Assembly: GCF_002341865.1 (NCBI RefSeq)
Contig: NZ_DDOV01000112.1
Coordinates: 47,571-102,473 of the forward strand
DNA length: 54,903 nt
Reading direction: 5' to 3'
Source: Clostridium sp. UBA2485
Lineage (GTDB): Bacteria; Bacillota; Clostridia; Clostridiales; Clostridiaceae
Shown here in pieces: positions 41,836 to 50,115 of this stretch (its first letter is position 1; each line of letters starts with the position of its first letter). The notes under the pieces are model-generated. The model had not been told where the DNA came from and made no database searches. It saw only the letters and a list, made by a program, of their open reading frames with translations. The translations under genes were made by a program, and so were the position numbers.

Positions 41836-41868
41836 CTTCTATGGATTCAATTAATTTAATAGTGTCTT

Positions 41869-43026
41869 TTAATTTTCACTATCTAACCCTCCTCTAAATT
41901 CCTCAACTGATTGATAATTTTTAGTTATGAATCTCTCATTTGCCCATTCTTCATTTATAGGTTCTCTACCAATCATTCTTAAGTTGTCATTGATTGTGTT
42001 TACTGCTGATCTAAACAATATATCTAATGATGAAGCCATTTCCTTGATGCTTAATACTTTAATTCTTGTTGTGTCTAATTTAACATAGCTCTTTTGTAAA
42101 TAAGCTTCTTTCTTATAATATTTCCTGTTAATTTCTGTAGTTATTATGTCAGCTATAGGATTAACTCTAAACGTCAAGAAAGTATTAATTACACCATCTG
42201 TATCAGCAACAGTGCCTTTTAATAGTTGTGGTGGTATTTGAAACCCCATAGCCACAAAATCGAATATATCATCAACTAATTGTCTTATGTCCCTGGAGTC
42301 TATGCTCCCTTTATACCCTGTACTGGATAAGTCAGTATACTTAATCCCATTAGTTAATGGAACTACCGCTCCACCTTCTGCTTCAAAGAACTTTTTAAAC
42401 TTATTTCCTAACAAGTCTTGTAATTCTTGTTGATGTTTTGGTGTTTGTGGGTAGCTAGTCGGAACATCTAACACCCCTCTTTTAGCATTGCTACGTTTAT
42501 AATTATCACGTGAATAAGCTATTAAACTTCCATAGCTTTCATATATGCCGTTTACGATCATACTAATTCTGCTGTCATGGAGCTTGAACCGTAATACCTG
42601 ATTTTCGTAAAATGTATCAGATAATTCATAACCATCAACTACTACACTTTTATATACATTCTCTTTTAAAGCATACTTTTCAATATTCCATGAGTCAGCG
42701 ACATAAAACATATTATTAGTTTGTACCACTAGAGCCTCATTCTCATAGACCATTTTCGAAATTACTTTCGACCAAAATTCAGCCGAATTGTAATTCTGAT
42801 TAGGTTCTATATTAAATAAATAATAGTTAGACCCTTTTGTTTCGGTTCCCTTGTCAAAGGTTATAAATTCGCTTTGTGATATAGCTGCTGCTATTAGATT
42901 TATACATGACTGAACTGCTAATTCTCTGAAAAATATCTCTGTAGCTATATCACGACAATATGCATCTAACTCAATAGACCCACCATGCTTATTAAAAAGC
43001 TTTCTAAACCAATCCGTTAATACCAT
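41869..43026 (-). CDS. Phage portal protein (HK97 family)
   Basis: 385 aa forming the dodecameric DNA gate at the capsid vertex. Typical segments are REL-AVQSCINLIAAAISQSEF, NQNYNSAEFWSKVISKMVYENEALV, and the C-terminal DFVAMGFQIPPQLLKGTVADTDGV followed by INTFLTFRVNPIADII. Start 17 nt after the terminase stop. Length is a little below the family mean but the fold motifs are complete. Confidence 0.93.
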   Translation of the reverse strand: MVLTDWFRKLFNKHGGSIELDAYCRDIATEIFFRELAVQSCINLIAAAISQSEFITFDKGTETKGSNYYLFNIEPNQNYNSAEFWSKVISKMVYENEALVVQTNNMFYVADSWNIEKYALKENVYKSVVVDGYELSDTFYENQVLRFKLHDSRISMIVNGIYESYGSLIAYSRDNYKRSNAKRGVLDVPTSYPQTPKHQQELQDLLGNKFKKFFEAEGGAVVPLTNGIKYTDLSSTGYKGSIDSRDIRQLVDDIFDFVAMGFQIPPQLLKGTVADTDGVINTFLTFRVNPIADIITTEINRKYYKKEAYLQKSYVKLDTTRIKVLSIKEMASSLDILFRSAVNTINDNLRMIGREPINEEWANERFITKNYQSVEEFRGGLDSEN

Positions 43027-43042
43027 TTATTCACCCCCTTTT

Positions 43043-44683
43043 CTAGTAAGTATAAACATCTAACATAATAGTGCTACTATCCTCGATTAGTTCCTCGTCA
43101 GCGTTCATAGCGTGCAATAGTGCAAAAAAGCCATCTGTTTTGCGCTTGATTGGATCTATTTTTAAGAAAGATTTATTTCCCTTCTTATCTGTGTGTACAA
43201 ATACATTGTTAACATACCAACGCATAAGCTTATCGTCACCAAATGCTATTGTGTGTTCAAGGAATATTTGCGTTATTAATGGATGTAGCTTATTGTGAGA
43301 TATAAACCCATTAGGAATTGCCCCAAGTATTAACCCTTCTTTGTCAAACTCCTCTTTCAATGCAGAATACCTATATCTATCAGCCACTACTTTAATTATG
43401 TTATATTTCTCAGCCTGTTCTATAAACCATTCAACTACAGTTCTAGCTGGTATTTGTGGAGTACCTCTTACAATGGTTAGTAAACCCAATTCCTCAGCTT
43501 CTTCTATATTAATGTTGTATTTAGTTAGTTGTATGCTTTTTTCATGCACAAAGGTATGTTGTATAAAATATCTTTTGCCACCGTGCTTAAATAACAAACC
43601 TACTGAACAGAAGTCTCTTAAATCTGCATAATCCACTGAACCAATACAAGAATATCCTGTTAAATCTGGTATAGGTTGATTAGTAGCTTTTATATCCTTC
43701 CATGTAGCTACTGCTCTACCTTCTACTATATTTGGTATGTTCATACGTTTAGTTAAAAAAGCCTGTTTTAAGTCCACATTAGTTAGCATATTGGTGTATT
43801 CTTTGTTAACTCTATCTTTAAGTACCTTAGAATGATTAATGCGTGGTATGGATTTCTCCCAAAGTTCCTTCTTATCTACTTCTTTAATGTCGTCCATCTT
43901 AAATATAAATGGAAAGAAACCATTATGCTCGTCTTCACCCTTTAATATCCTATCTGATTTTTCCTTAAGGTCGTCTAATACACTTTCTCTAACTTCCCCA
44001 TCAGTAGTTATATAGAAAGTCCGAGGTCTATCTACTTTACCTAATCCACCTATATGAACGTTGATATTATCATAATTTTCATATTGATGAACTTCATCAA
44101 ATATAACGCATCCAGGACGCCCACCATCTTTAGTTTTAGCGTTACTAGTACGGAACTTCAGTTTTGATCTTGTCTTTTTATATATTATTTCTTCTTTTGT
44201 TTTCTTAAATAATTTTTGTAACTTATCCGTGTCTTCTATTATGTTATATAATTCATCAAAACTAGTTTTAGCTTGGTCTTCAGATGTGGCGATTATATCG
44301 ACGTTATAATCTTTTATTCCGTGCTTATCTGATAAGAAATAAAAGACCAATGCAGTTATAAGCCCATTTTTACCACTACCACGCCCCATTAAAGCGAAAA
44401 ATTCATCAAATACTAGGCTACCATCTGTATAATATACACCAACAACCATAGCAATGAAGAACTTTTGAAAATGTATAAGCTTAAAAGGGAAGTATTTCTC
44501 AATGACGTCTACCGCTTCATCAATAATACTTCCCTCTATTACTACATCTTTACTATTAAGTACCTTCTTAGTGAACTTTATTAGCGCCTTTTGTTCTTTA
44601 CACGATTGGACTTGTCCTGTTTCAACTAAATTTACCCAATCATCTATATATGGATGGTAATTATAACTCTTCATCTTCCTCAT
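43043..44683 (-). CDS. Terminase large subunit
   Basis: A 546-aa packaging motor and nuclease. Walker A GRGSGKNG (about 100-107), Walker B CVIFDEVH (about 192-199) and the motif III region (FYITTDGEV). The RNase-H-like nuclease domain has acidic residues in IGSVDYADLRDF, VADRYRYSAL and DGFFALLHAMNADE. It belongs to the Terminase_1 (HK97-like) family. Its start overlaps the small-subunit gene by 23 nt. Confidence 0.95.
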   Translation of the reverse strand: MRKMKSYNYHPYIDDWVNLVETGQVQSCKEQKALIKFTKKVLNSKDVVIEGSIIDEAVDVIEKYFPFKLIHFQKFFIAMVVGVYYTDGSLVFDEFFALMGRGSGKNGLITALVFYFLSDKHGIKDYNVDIIATSEDQAKTSFDELYNIIEDTDKLQKLFKKTKEEIIYKKTRSKLKFRTSNAKTKDGGRPGCVIFDEVHQYENYDNINVHIGGLGKVDRPRTFYITTDGEVRESVLDDLKEKSDRILKGEDEHNGFFPFIFKMDDIKEVDKKELWEKSIPRINHSKVLKDRVNKEYTNMLTNVDLKQAFLTKRMNIPNIVEGRAVATWKDIKATNQPIPDLTGYSCIGSVDYADLRDFCSVGLLFKHGGKRYFIQHTFVHEKSIQLTKYNINIEEAEELGLLTIVRGTPQIPARTVVEWFIEQAEKYNIIKVVADRYRYSALKEEFDKEGLILGAIPNGFISHNKLHPLITQIFLEHTIAFGDDKLMRWYVNNVFVHTDKKGNKSFLKIDPIKRKTDGFFALLHAMNADEELIEDSSTIMLDVYTY

Positions 44684-44999
44684 TCTTTATAGGTTTATAT
44701 TCAGCACCTTTCAACCCTAAATCACTAAGAATTGTCAACATCTGTTTAGACACCTTAACCAGTTCTGATACAGAGTCATTTTTCTTGTATCCTTCCTGCC
44801 CTCCGCCATTACACCAGTAAATAGAAACGCCTCTCTCTGCTATATCTTCTTTTAATTTATTTTCTATCTCCCAAAAATCAATATAATCTTGTACTAATTC
44901 CTTATAATGTGCGTGGGTAGCGTTTTTTTCTTTTAATTGCTCCATCAAATCACTTTCAATTTGTTTTTTAATATCTATCTCTTTTTTGGTTTTACTCAT
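44661..44999 (-). CDS. Terminase small subunit (P27 family)
   Basis: A 112-aa DNA-recognition subunit, beginning MSKTKKEIDIKKQIESDLM. The P27 pattern includes HYKELVQDYIDFWEIENKL, the GVSIYWCNGGGQEGYKKNDSV turn (in parts) and a helix LVKVSKQMLTILSDLGL. It binds near the cos/pac site and hands DNA to the large subunit. It lies directly upstream of terL, with HNH endonuclease next in the usual cos-phage order. Confidence 0.88.
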   Translation of the reverse strand: MSKTKKEIDIKKQIESDLMEQLKEKNATHAHYKELVQDYIDFWEIENKLKEDIAERGVSIYWCNGGGQEGYKKNDSVSELVKVSKQMLTILSDLGLKGAEYKPIKNEEDEEL

Positions 45000-45110
45000 A
45001 CTCTCACCCCCTCACACGTGATTTTTAAAAAACTTTCCGAAATCATGGGCTATACACGGTTACAATATCCCTTAAAAAATTCAAAAAATAAAAAGAGGGG
45101 GGACTATTTT
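45000..45110. other. Candidate cos region between HNH and terminase genes
   Basis: About 110 bp with unusual composition for this genome: a C/G-rich run (CACCCCCTCACACGTG), an imperfect inverted TGATTTTT / CCGAAATCA, and GAGGGGGGAC at the other end. In cos-type Firmicute phages with an HNH gene next to the P27 small subunit, cos lies about here. The exact ends cannot be seen from sequence alone. Confidence 0.3.
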
Positions 45111-45461
45111 TTATTCCCACCTCTCCTCATTGGTGAAGCGTTCTGTCTTCTTATACTCTTCCATCTTCTCTGGATGAAAGACAGTCTCATGACAGTTGTA
45201 ACATACGCACATTAGATTACTATCTGTTAATGCTAAGTCTATTCTATCTTTTAAATGTTCTATATGGTGTACACATTCAGCTTTACTAAGTCTACCGTTC
45301 TTCTTACACTCTTGACATTCATTGTTATCTCTTTTGATTATATCTTTACGTTTGTTTCTCCATTCTTTACTTCTATAAAATTGTTTTGTATCTCCTCTTT
45401 TGAGTGCATCTATTATTTCTTTCCTCATTGTATATCGGTATATAGGGTATACCTTACTCAC
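45111..45461 (-). CDS. HNH endonuclease
   Basis: 116 aa with a complete HNH motif: CQECKKNGRLSKAECVHHIEHL (in parts; first Cys pair and HH) and LMCVCYNCHETVFHP (second CxxC and H). HNH proteins beside the terminase genes work with the terminase in cutting cos ends in HK97-type phages. The N-terminal YRSKEWRNKRKDIIKRDNN is typical. Not a homing endonuclease by position. Confidence 0.9.
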   Translation of the reverse strand: MSKVYPIYRYTMRKEIIDALKRGDTKQFYRSKEWRNKRKDIIKRDNNECQECKKNGRLSKAECVHHIEHLKDRIDLALTDSNLMCVCYNCHETVFHPEKMEEYKKTERFTNEERWE

Positions 45462-45488
45462 TCTCCTTTTATATTCTCTATAGATACT

Positions 45489-45794
45489 TTATCTGTTAGT
45501 AATTATAAATGTTCCATTTTCTAATCTAGTTATGCCTCTTTCAAAGCAAGCAACCCCATATAAGCTTGTTAATTGTTCCAACGCTGTCATAACCTCATCT
45601 ATCTCTAACCTTTTATTAGTATTTATAGTTATACTTTTCTCTCCGTCTTTACCTTCTAATGTATAGCGAAGATCTTGCAGTACAACCCCATCGCCATCAT
45701 ATAACGTGCCTATACGTGTCGGTTTTATCCTTGCCATTATGCGCTCTGAAATCTTTCCCATTGATATAGTTGCTGTACATTTACTCATATTCAA
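45489..45794 (-). CDS. 101-aa phage protein of unknown function
   Basis: Basic N terminus (MNMSKCTATISMGKISERI), then a beta-rich core (GEKSITINTNKRLEIDEVM split) and a short helix (TALEQLTSLYGVACFERG). No catalytic motif seen. It lies between the HNH gene and the 177-aa gene in the pre-packaging cluster. Confidence 0.6.
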   Translation of the reverse strand: MNMSKCTATISMGKISERIMARIKPTRIGTLYDGDGVVLQDLRYTLEGKDGEKSITINTNKRLEIDEVMTALEQLTSLYGVACFERGITRLENGTFIITNR

Positions 45795-45807
45795 CCTCCT
45801 TATGCCT

Positions 45808-46341
45808 TTATATATGCTCTAAGCAATTAATTGTCATTATCTTTACTGCTTCCTTTAATTGTTCTCTTGTCGGCCTATATTGATTTAATATCTTTATTCT
45901 TTCAACATCTGCATTATCTTTTACTTTATCTATATCCAAGTAGTATTTTATTCTTTTAGCTCTTTCTTTCTCTTTTTCTATTATGTCTCTTTGTATATCA
46001 TCTGTTGGTTGTTCTTTATCTAGTTCCTTTATTCTTTTCTTTAGCAATAGATATATATAAGCTCTATCATCTTCTTTATCTCCTAACGCCTTTGTTAACT
46101 TATCAGCCATTTCATTTGTTATTATAGAATCTCTTATGATTGCTCCTGTTCTTTTTAATATTTCTTTTGCATTACTTTCTTCCATACTCTCTATTACATC
46201 TTTTAGTTGGTCCACTTTATATTGCCTTTCATTTACCTTGTTTTGTTCTTCTCTATGCATTTCTTTTAATTTTTTTAGTAGCTCTTCTTTATGCCCTAAC
46301 TTCTCCATTGTGTCTATTATCATTCTTATATTATCTTCCAT
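45808..46341 (-). CDS. 177-aa charged helical phage protein, unknown function
   Basis: Almost entirely helical and highly charged (MHREEQNKVNERQYKVDQLK; KEKERAKRIKYYLDIDKVK), likely coiled coil, with a final segment QYRPTREQLKEAVKIMTINC. It starts 5 nt after the 66-aa gene ends on the same strand. No family recognised. Confidence 0.6.
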   Translation of the reverse strand: MEDNIRMIIDTMEKLGHKEELLKKLKEMHREEQNKVNERQYKVDQLKDVIESMEESNAKEILKRTGAIIRDSIITNEMADKLTKALGDKEDDRAYIYLLLKKRIKELDKEQPTDDIQRDIIEKEKERAKRIKYYLDIDKVKDNADVERIKILNQYRPTREQLKEAVKIMTINCLEHI

Positions 46342-46346
46342 ACATA

Positions 46347-46547
46347 TTAACCTCCCATCTGTTTTAATCTACCATTGTTCCTTTTATATCTTCTCTGCCT
46401 CATACACTCTTCTAAATCTTGATAAGGATCAAGTGCTACCTCTAACTCTTCACACTTTCCCCATTCACTACATAAAGGATTAAAAAAGGAACACGCACAT
46501 TCTAAGTTGTGTTTGTTCCATCTTGTATAAAGTACAATCTTTTTCAC
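46347..46547 (-). CDS. 66-aa cysteine-containing phage protein
   Basis: Begins MKKIVLYTRWNKHNLECACS and has C17, C19, C26, C32 and C48, possibly a zinc-binding fold, with a basic C terminus (RQRRYKRNNGRLKQ). It is the first gene after the terminator at 46580-46603. Function unknown. Confidence 0.55.
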   Translation of the reverse strand: MKKIVLYTRWNKHNLECACSFFNPLCSEWGKCEELEVALDPYQDLEECMRQRRYKRNNGRLKQMGG

Positions 46548-46574
46548 ACTATCACCTCACTTAATTTTTTATAT

Positions 46575-46603
46575 AAAAATAGCACCTAGTTTCCTAGATG
46601 CTA
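46575..46603 (-). terminator. Strong terminator between the 79-aa and 66-aa genes
   Basis: TAGCATCTAG-GAAA-CTAGGTGCTA then TTTTTAT on the minus strand. Its place downstream of the putative late promoter and upstream of the packaging genes makes it a natural control point for antitermination or transcription level. Confidence 0.8.
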
Positions 46604-46604
46604 C

Positions 46605-46673
46605 TTAACAGCTGTAACCACTTGTAATCCCTGTTGTGTTACTGCCTTTTTCTATTAATTCCATATCACACAT
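46605..46673 (-). CDS. Possible 22-aa peptide
   Basis: A short frame MCDMELIEKGSNTTGITSGY plus SC, ending 2 nt before the terminator stem and starting 3 nt after the 79-aa gene. No clear ribosome binding site. It could be translated by coupling to the 79-aa gene, or be chance. Listed with low confidence because of its position. Confidence 0.25.
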   Translation of the reverse strand: MCDMELIEKGSNTTGITSGYSC

Positions 46674-46676
46674 TTT

Positions 46677-46916
46677 TTACTTTGTTTCATCCCAAATTTG
46701 CTTCATTTCTTCACTGTAATTTTTATTTGTACTTATAAAATCTATAAATTCTCTTTTGTTTATTTCATCTCCAATTGTATTATATAAGCTTTCTATTTCT
46801 TCAACCGAACAACCTATTAACAGTAACTTACAAACTGTCGAATGTGATATATCTGGATACTTTTTAATTAAGTTTACACCTTCTTCTCCACCTAATGTTT
46901 TAACTTCAACTTCCAT
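46677..46916 (-). CDS. 79-aa phage protein of unknown function
   Basis: Acidic, helical (TVCKLLLIGCSVEEIESLYN; REFIDFISTNKNYSEEMKQI), starting MEVEVKTLGGEEGVNLI. It is the first sizeable gene downstream of the putative late promoter and is followed by a terminator. No family recognised. Confidence 0.6.
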   Translation of the reverse strand: MEVEVKTLGGEEGVNLIKKYPDISHSTVCKLLLIGCSVEEIESLYNTIGDEINKREFIDFISTNKNYSEEMKQIWDETK

Positions 46917-47040
46917 TGCTAGCTCCCTTCTTCTCTAATCCTAATTCTATTAAGTTCATTATAGAATAATTCTTTGAGCTCATCAATTAGGAATATCCAA
47001 CATAACATTACTGCCTAAAATTAAAACTTTCTATAATACT

Positions 47041-47095
47041 ATTATAAAGCATATTTCTTGTGTATTTATTCCTTTTTTATTCCTATTTTATTCCT
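47041..47095 (-). promoter_or_regulatory. Putative late promoter with three 11-bp-spaced activator repeats
   Basis: On the minus strand AGGAATAA occurs three times at exactly 11-bp intervals (plus-strand TTATTCCT at 47066, 47077 and 47088). The last copy overlaps where a -35 would be. A perfect -10, TATAAT (47046-47041), follows 19 nt later, with no good -35. This is the layout of an activator-dependent promoter. It lies directly after the ArpU/RinA-like gene and reads into the late genes. Confidence 0.6.
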
Positions 47096-47099
47096 ACTT

Positions 47100-47615
47100 T
47101 TAGCTTAACCAACTATCCCAATTAGATATGTCTTTTATTAAATCATTTTTCATTTTATTAACCCTAGATTGAGAAGAGTTAAGTTTCTGACCTATCTGCC
47201 ATTCTTTTTTCTTATCTTTGTATTTCAATTTTAATAGAATTTTAGATTCATCATTTAAGAACTTTATATTATACTCAATGATGCTGTTATCTAATTCTAT
47301 ATCCCTAATTAACCCCTTGGTTATTTCTATCTCATATTTCTTTTTTTCTATATCCTGTAGTTGTTTTTCTGTAGCCCTAATAATAGCTCTCTCAGCATAA
47401 GAACATCCATCCCCAGAACTTTGTACACGTTCCTCATAGCTTATGCTCCTGCTTTCTTCTTCTATGTTGACATTACAGGTCCTTAAATCATTTTCTATAT
47501 CCCTTATTTGTTTTTCTAGTATTTCTATTTTGTTCTTAAGACTATTTATTTTCTTATCTTTGCTATAAAAATTATAAAGTTTTCTCTCTGTTGATCTAAA
47601 CAAACTCTTGTCCAT
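47100..47615 (-). CDS. ArpU/RinA-like late transcription regulator
   Basis: 171 aa. A long coiled coil (about 20-115) is followed by a sigma-region-4-like helix-turn-helix (LKYKDKKKEWQIGQKLNSSQ and SRVNKMKNDLI). The same plan is seen in phage late activators of the ArpU/RinA type. It is the last gene of the early/middle cluster, just upstream of the packaging genes, which is where these regulators sit. Its likely target is the repeat promoter at 47041-47095. Confidence 0.68.
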   Translation of the reverse strand: MDKSLFRSTERKLYNFYSKDKKINSLKNKIEILEKQIRDIENDLRTCNVNIEEESRSISYEERVQSSGDGCSYAERAIIRATEKQLQDIEKKKYEIEITKGLIRDIELDNSIIEYNIKFLNDESKILLKLKYKDKKKEWQIGQKLNSSQSRVNKMKNDLIKDISNWDSWLS

Positions 47616-47763
47616 TCAATTCCCCCTTTGTAACCATAATTGCATTTCCTATATCCTGTATTGCAACTTTCTTACCTCTAAATTCTTCTAGTATTGCTGT
47701 TCTTTCTTTTAATCTATCTGTTGCTTTATAGGTTTTATATGGTATAGCTTGTACTACTTGCAT
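47596..47763 (-). CDS. 55-aa phage protein of unknown function
   Basis: I place the start at 47763 (MQVVQAIPYKTYKATDRLKE) because AGGAGG lies 7 nt upstream; the frame extends to 47805 without such a site. The product is basic with a terminal beta stretch (KKVAIQDIGNAIMVTKGELN). It overlaps the regulator gene by 20 nt. No family recognised. Confidence 0.55.
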   Translation of the reverse strand: MQVVQAIPYKTYKATDRLKERTAILEEFRGKKVAIQDIGNAIMVTKGELNGQEFV

Positions 47764-47774
47764 AATTGTACCTC

Positions 47775-48122
47775 CTAAGAATTCTTTAATTCTGTCCGAA
47801 GCCATGTAAGCATACTCCTTAATGTTTCTATTTCCAACCTAAGATTGTTAAGTGCATCTATAGCCACATAGTAAGAACTTTCTGCTATATCTTTATTTAA
47901 TCGTAATTCCGCAACCTTACTATCTCCTCTGGCTAAGTCCTGTATTAATGTTGCAGGATACTTGTCCGCCTTTAACTCTAATATCTTCTTATTAAGTTCT
48001 ATATAATATTCTTTCTTAGTTTTTGCCTTCTCTATTGCTAGAGTTTTAAGTTGTATGTTTCCGTTTTGCAGGGCCAGTATTGCTATATTAATTTTTTCTA
48101 TGATTTCTCCTGGTGTCATCAC
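47775..48122 (-). CDS. 115-aa coiled-coil phage protein
   Basis: Helical throughout (GEIIEKINIAILALQNGNIQ; EKAKTKKEYYIELNKKILEL), consistent with a two-helix coiled coil. Such proteins recur in the early/middle region of Firmicute phages without an assigned role. Overlaps the 87-aa gene by 4 nt. Confidence 0.6.
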   Translation of the reverse strand: MMTPGEIIEKINIAILALQNGNIQLKTLAIEKAKTKKEYYIELNKKILELKADKYPATLIQDLARGDSKVAELRLNKDIAESSYYVAIDALNNLRLEIETLRSMLTWLRTELKNS

Positions 48123-48382
48123 ATCACGTCCTCAAAAGTTTTTGTCAAATTAGCAGCATACATCTTTCCAAAATACCTATTAATTATCCCTGTGCAGTAA
48201 TTAAACACCTTTCTCCACTCATCATCATCTCTAAATTTGATGCCACATAAGAAAGTTTCAAAAGTATTAGTCCATAACTCAGCCGAATACGACCCTGTCT
48301 TTTCACTTAATATTTTTATATCTTTATGAGTAACCTCTGTATCAAATACTCTATTTAGACTCCTTAAAGTTTTATTTTTCAA
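48119..48382 (-). CDS. 87-aa phage protein of unknown function
   Basis: Starts MKNKTLRSLNRVFDTEVTHK; helical, with two aromatic-rich segments (AELWTNTFETFLCGIKF; WRKVFNYCTGIINRYFGKMY). Overlaps both neighbours by 4 nt, so it is part of one translationally coupled operon. Confidence 0.6.
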   Translation of the reverse strand: MKNKTLRSLNRVFDTEVTHKDIKILSEKTGSYSAELWTNTFETFLCGIKFRDDDEWRKVFNYCTGIINRYFGKMYAANLTKTFEDVM

Positions 48383-48738
48383 TACAACCTTCCCCCCATC
48401 ATTCTAGAAATTATATCCTTGGCATAATAACCTTCTTTATAGATTATTAGTGTTTTAACTATCTTCATAGCCTGTTGTCTGCTTATACCCAGTAACTGGT
48501 GTATATCTGTTACATTGTAATACTCTCTATCGAATAGGTTTTCTAGTTTACTTTGCAGTTCTTTTTTAAATGTTAAATCTAACTCTCTATTCATATGCGG
48601 ACTGTAATTTCCTCTGTGGTGGTTAGGACATAAATACATGAAGTTTATTTTAATGTTAGCCATGTATGAAGCTTGGCTTTTGAATACTGTATGATGTAGT
48701 TCTGTGTTACCGCTACCGCATATTCTACATGTATTCAT
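48379..48738 (-). CDS. HNH-type/zinc-binding nuclease-like protein
   Basis: 119 aa from 48738 (MNTCRICGSGNTELHHTVFK; GGAGAG upstream). The frame extends to 48795 inside rusA but the added codons look like shadow. The CxxC, HH and YLCPNHHRG motifs give a compact HNH-like finger. The C-terminal half has a helix-turn-helix-like DIHQLLGISRQQAMKIVKTL. It may be a recombination nuclease or a zinc DNA-binding protein. Confidence 0.7.
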   Translation of the reverse strand: MNTCRICGSGNTELHHTVFKSQASYMANIKINFMYLCPNHHRGNYSPHMNRELDLTFKKELQSKLENLFDREYYNVTDIHQLLGISRQQAMKIVKTLIIYKEGYYAKDIISRMMGGRLY

Positions 48739-49138
48739 GGCTAACACTCTCCAACTGTAATTCCACACGAGGATTTTCGCTATAAAATTTTTCAACTTCT
48801 AGTTTGACTATCTGACTATCATCATCAAACGCCACTTTATTCAAACTATCTAAAACTATCTTTGCAACATTATCAAGGTCCGGCTTCTTTATTGGCCTTA
48901 GCCTTTCTTCAACCATTTCTAGTCTTTTCTTTTTACTGGTACTCTTAGGAATACTATAGTAAGCTATTATAGTTGCTTTCAACTCTCCATCTAGCTTTAA
49001 ATTTTTAGCTTGATCCATATAACATACTTTAACTAAATTTTCATAATTAACAGTGTCTTTAGGTGTATAGGTAAAGCTTTTGCCTAGTCTTGGTCGACCT
49101 TTTCCTTTTGGCTCTCCTGGTATTACTATTGCTATCAT
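48725..49138 (-). CDS. rusA: RusA-family Holliday junction resolvase
   Basis: A 137-aa endonuclease resolving four-way junctions during phage recombination. It has the family start IPGEPKGKGRPRLGK, the catalytic Asp cluster in KKPDLDNVAKIVLDSLN and AFDDDSQIVKLEVEK. Complete. Placed in the early/middle operon 15 nt after the 149-aa gene. Confidence 0.92.
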   Translation of the reverse strand: MIAIVIPGEPKGKGRPRLGKSFTYTPKDTVNYENLVKVCYMDQAKNLKLDGELKATIIAYYSIPKSTSKKKRLEMVEERLRPIKKPDLDNVAKIVLDSLNKVAFDDDSQIVKLEVEKFYSENPRVELQLESVSHEYM

Positions 49139-49152
49139 TTCAACCCTTCTTT

Positions 49153-49602
49153 CTAACCTATAATCGTTATTCCGTTTCTTTCTGCCATGCTAACTAATTC
49201 TATTCCTCTTAGGTCTTTAGTGTCGTATTGGCAACACCAATCTAAGAAACTTCTATATTCAATCGTTTTAGGCAATTCCTTAAAGTTCCTATTACTAAAG
49301 TGCAGTAAACAATCTTTACTCTTTTTCTCTCTAGCTTCTGAACTTCTTTGTTGCATTTCCATATAACGAGCTTTGCTAGTTTCATTGTACTGTTCATTGA
49401 AGCGCTTATATAATTCTGGATAGTGCCTTTCTATATAACTTATATGAGTTCTAACTAGCCTAGAAAGATTTTCTCTACTAGTCCCATAGACACTTACTAA
49501 TTTGCCATAACTCCCGTATTTAGCATAATCTTTGACTATATGAACAGCTATTTCTTTATAATCTTTATTTAATTTCTCTTTTAACTTCTTATATTTATCC
49601 AC
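49153..49602 (-). CDS. 149-aa phage protein with HTH-like segment
   Basis: The N-terminal half contains a helix-turn-helix-like stretch (YGKLVSVYGTSRENLSRLVR). The middle is basic and helical (SKARYMEMQQRSSEAREKK) and the end reads DLRGIELVSMAERNGITI. Unknown family; a DNA-binding role is plausible. A 160-nt gap with nothing recognisable separates it from the dUTPase gene. Confidence 0.55.
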   Translation of the reverse strand: MDKYKKLKEKLNKDYKEIAVHIVKDYAKYGSYGKLVSVYGTSRENLSRLVRTHISYIERHYPELYKRFNEQYNETSKARYMEMQQRSSEAREKKSKDCLLHFSNRNFKELPKTIEYRSFLDWCCQYDTKDLRGIELVSMAERNGITIIG

Positions 49603-49763
49603 ACTAACCCTCCTTTGGTAGATAGGCTATAGTGCAAAACCTACCTACCGTTTAATTTATATATAGTGTTTTTCGACTTCTTTTTAACTGTGTACTAGAT
49701 TAATATTTAACTAGTACACTTACTTTATAAAAGTTCATGGATTAATCCTAATCCCTTAGATAT

Positions 49764-50105
49764 TTAATATCCTTTTTCTTGTCTTTCTATATTTACATCA
49801 CATTTTTCTAAATAATATAATTCTGCGGTCTTGCCATCTATACCACACGCTTTTGCTATGGATGGCACAAATGCTAATATATCAGCAAATTCTTTGCATA
49901 TTTTATCAAAATCCCCCTGTCTACGGTCACTCCAGTACTTAAAGCACCTTGTTTCATTCGCAAATTCCCCTAACTCAGTCGCTAAGGCTAGAATCCTTTC
50001 TGTAAGAAACTCCGCGTGTCCGTAATTAGTTTTATGCTTCTCATTGTATTTAGCAAGGATATAATCATCTACCTTACCCTGTTTTTTAAACCACTCTTTA
50101 AACAT
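49764..50105 (-). CDS. dUTPase (dimeric, MazG-like all-alpha NTP pyrophosphatase)
   Basis: 113 aa. The helical fold has metal-binding acidic pairs: ALATELGEFANETRCFKYWS (E-x-x-E) and ICKEFADILAFVPSIA (E-x-x-D). This is the dUTPase_2/MazG arrangement that hydrolyses dUTP or other NTPs and keeps uracil out of phage DNA. Truncated relative to larger dimeric dUTPases, so substrate choice is uncertain. Confidence 0.78.
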   Translation of the reverse strand: MFKEWFKKQGKVDDYILAKYNEKHKTNYGHAEFLTERILALATELGEFANETRCFKYWSDRRQGDFDKICKEFADILAFVPSIAKACGIDGKTAELYYLEKCDVNIERQEKGY

Positions 50106-50115
50106 TGCTCCACTC

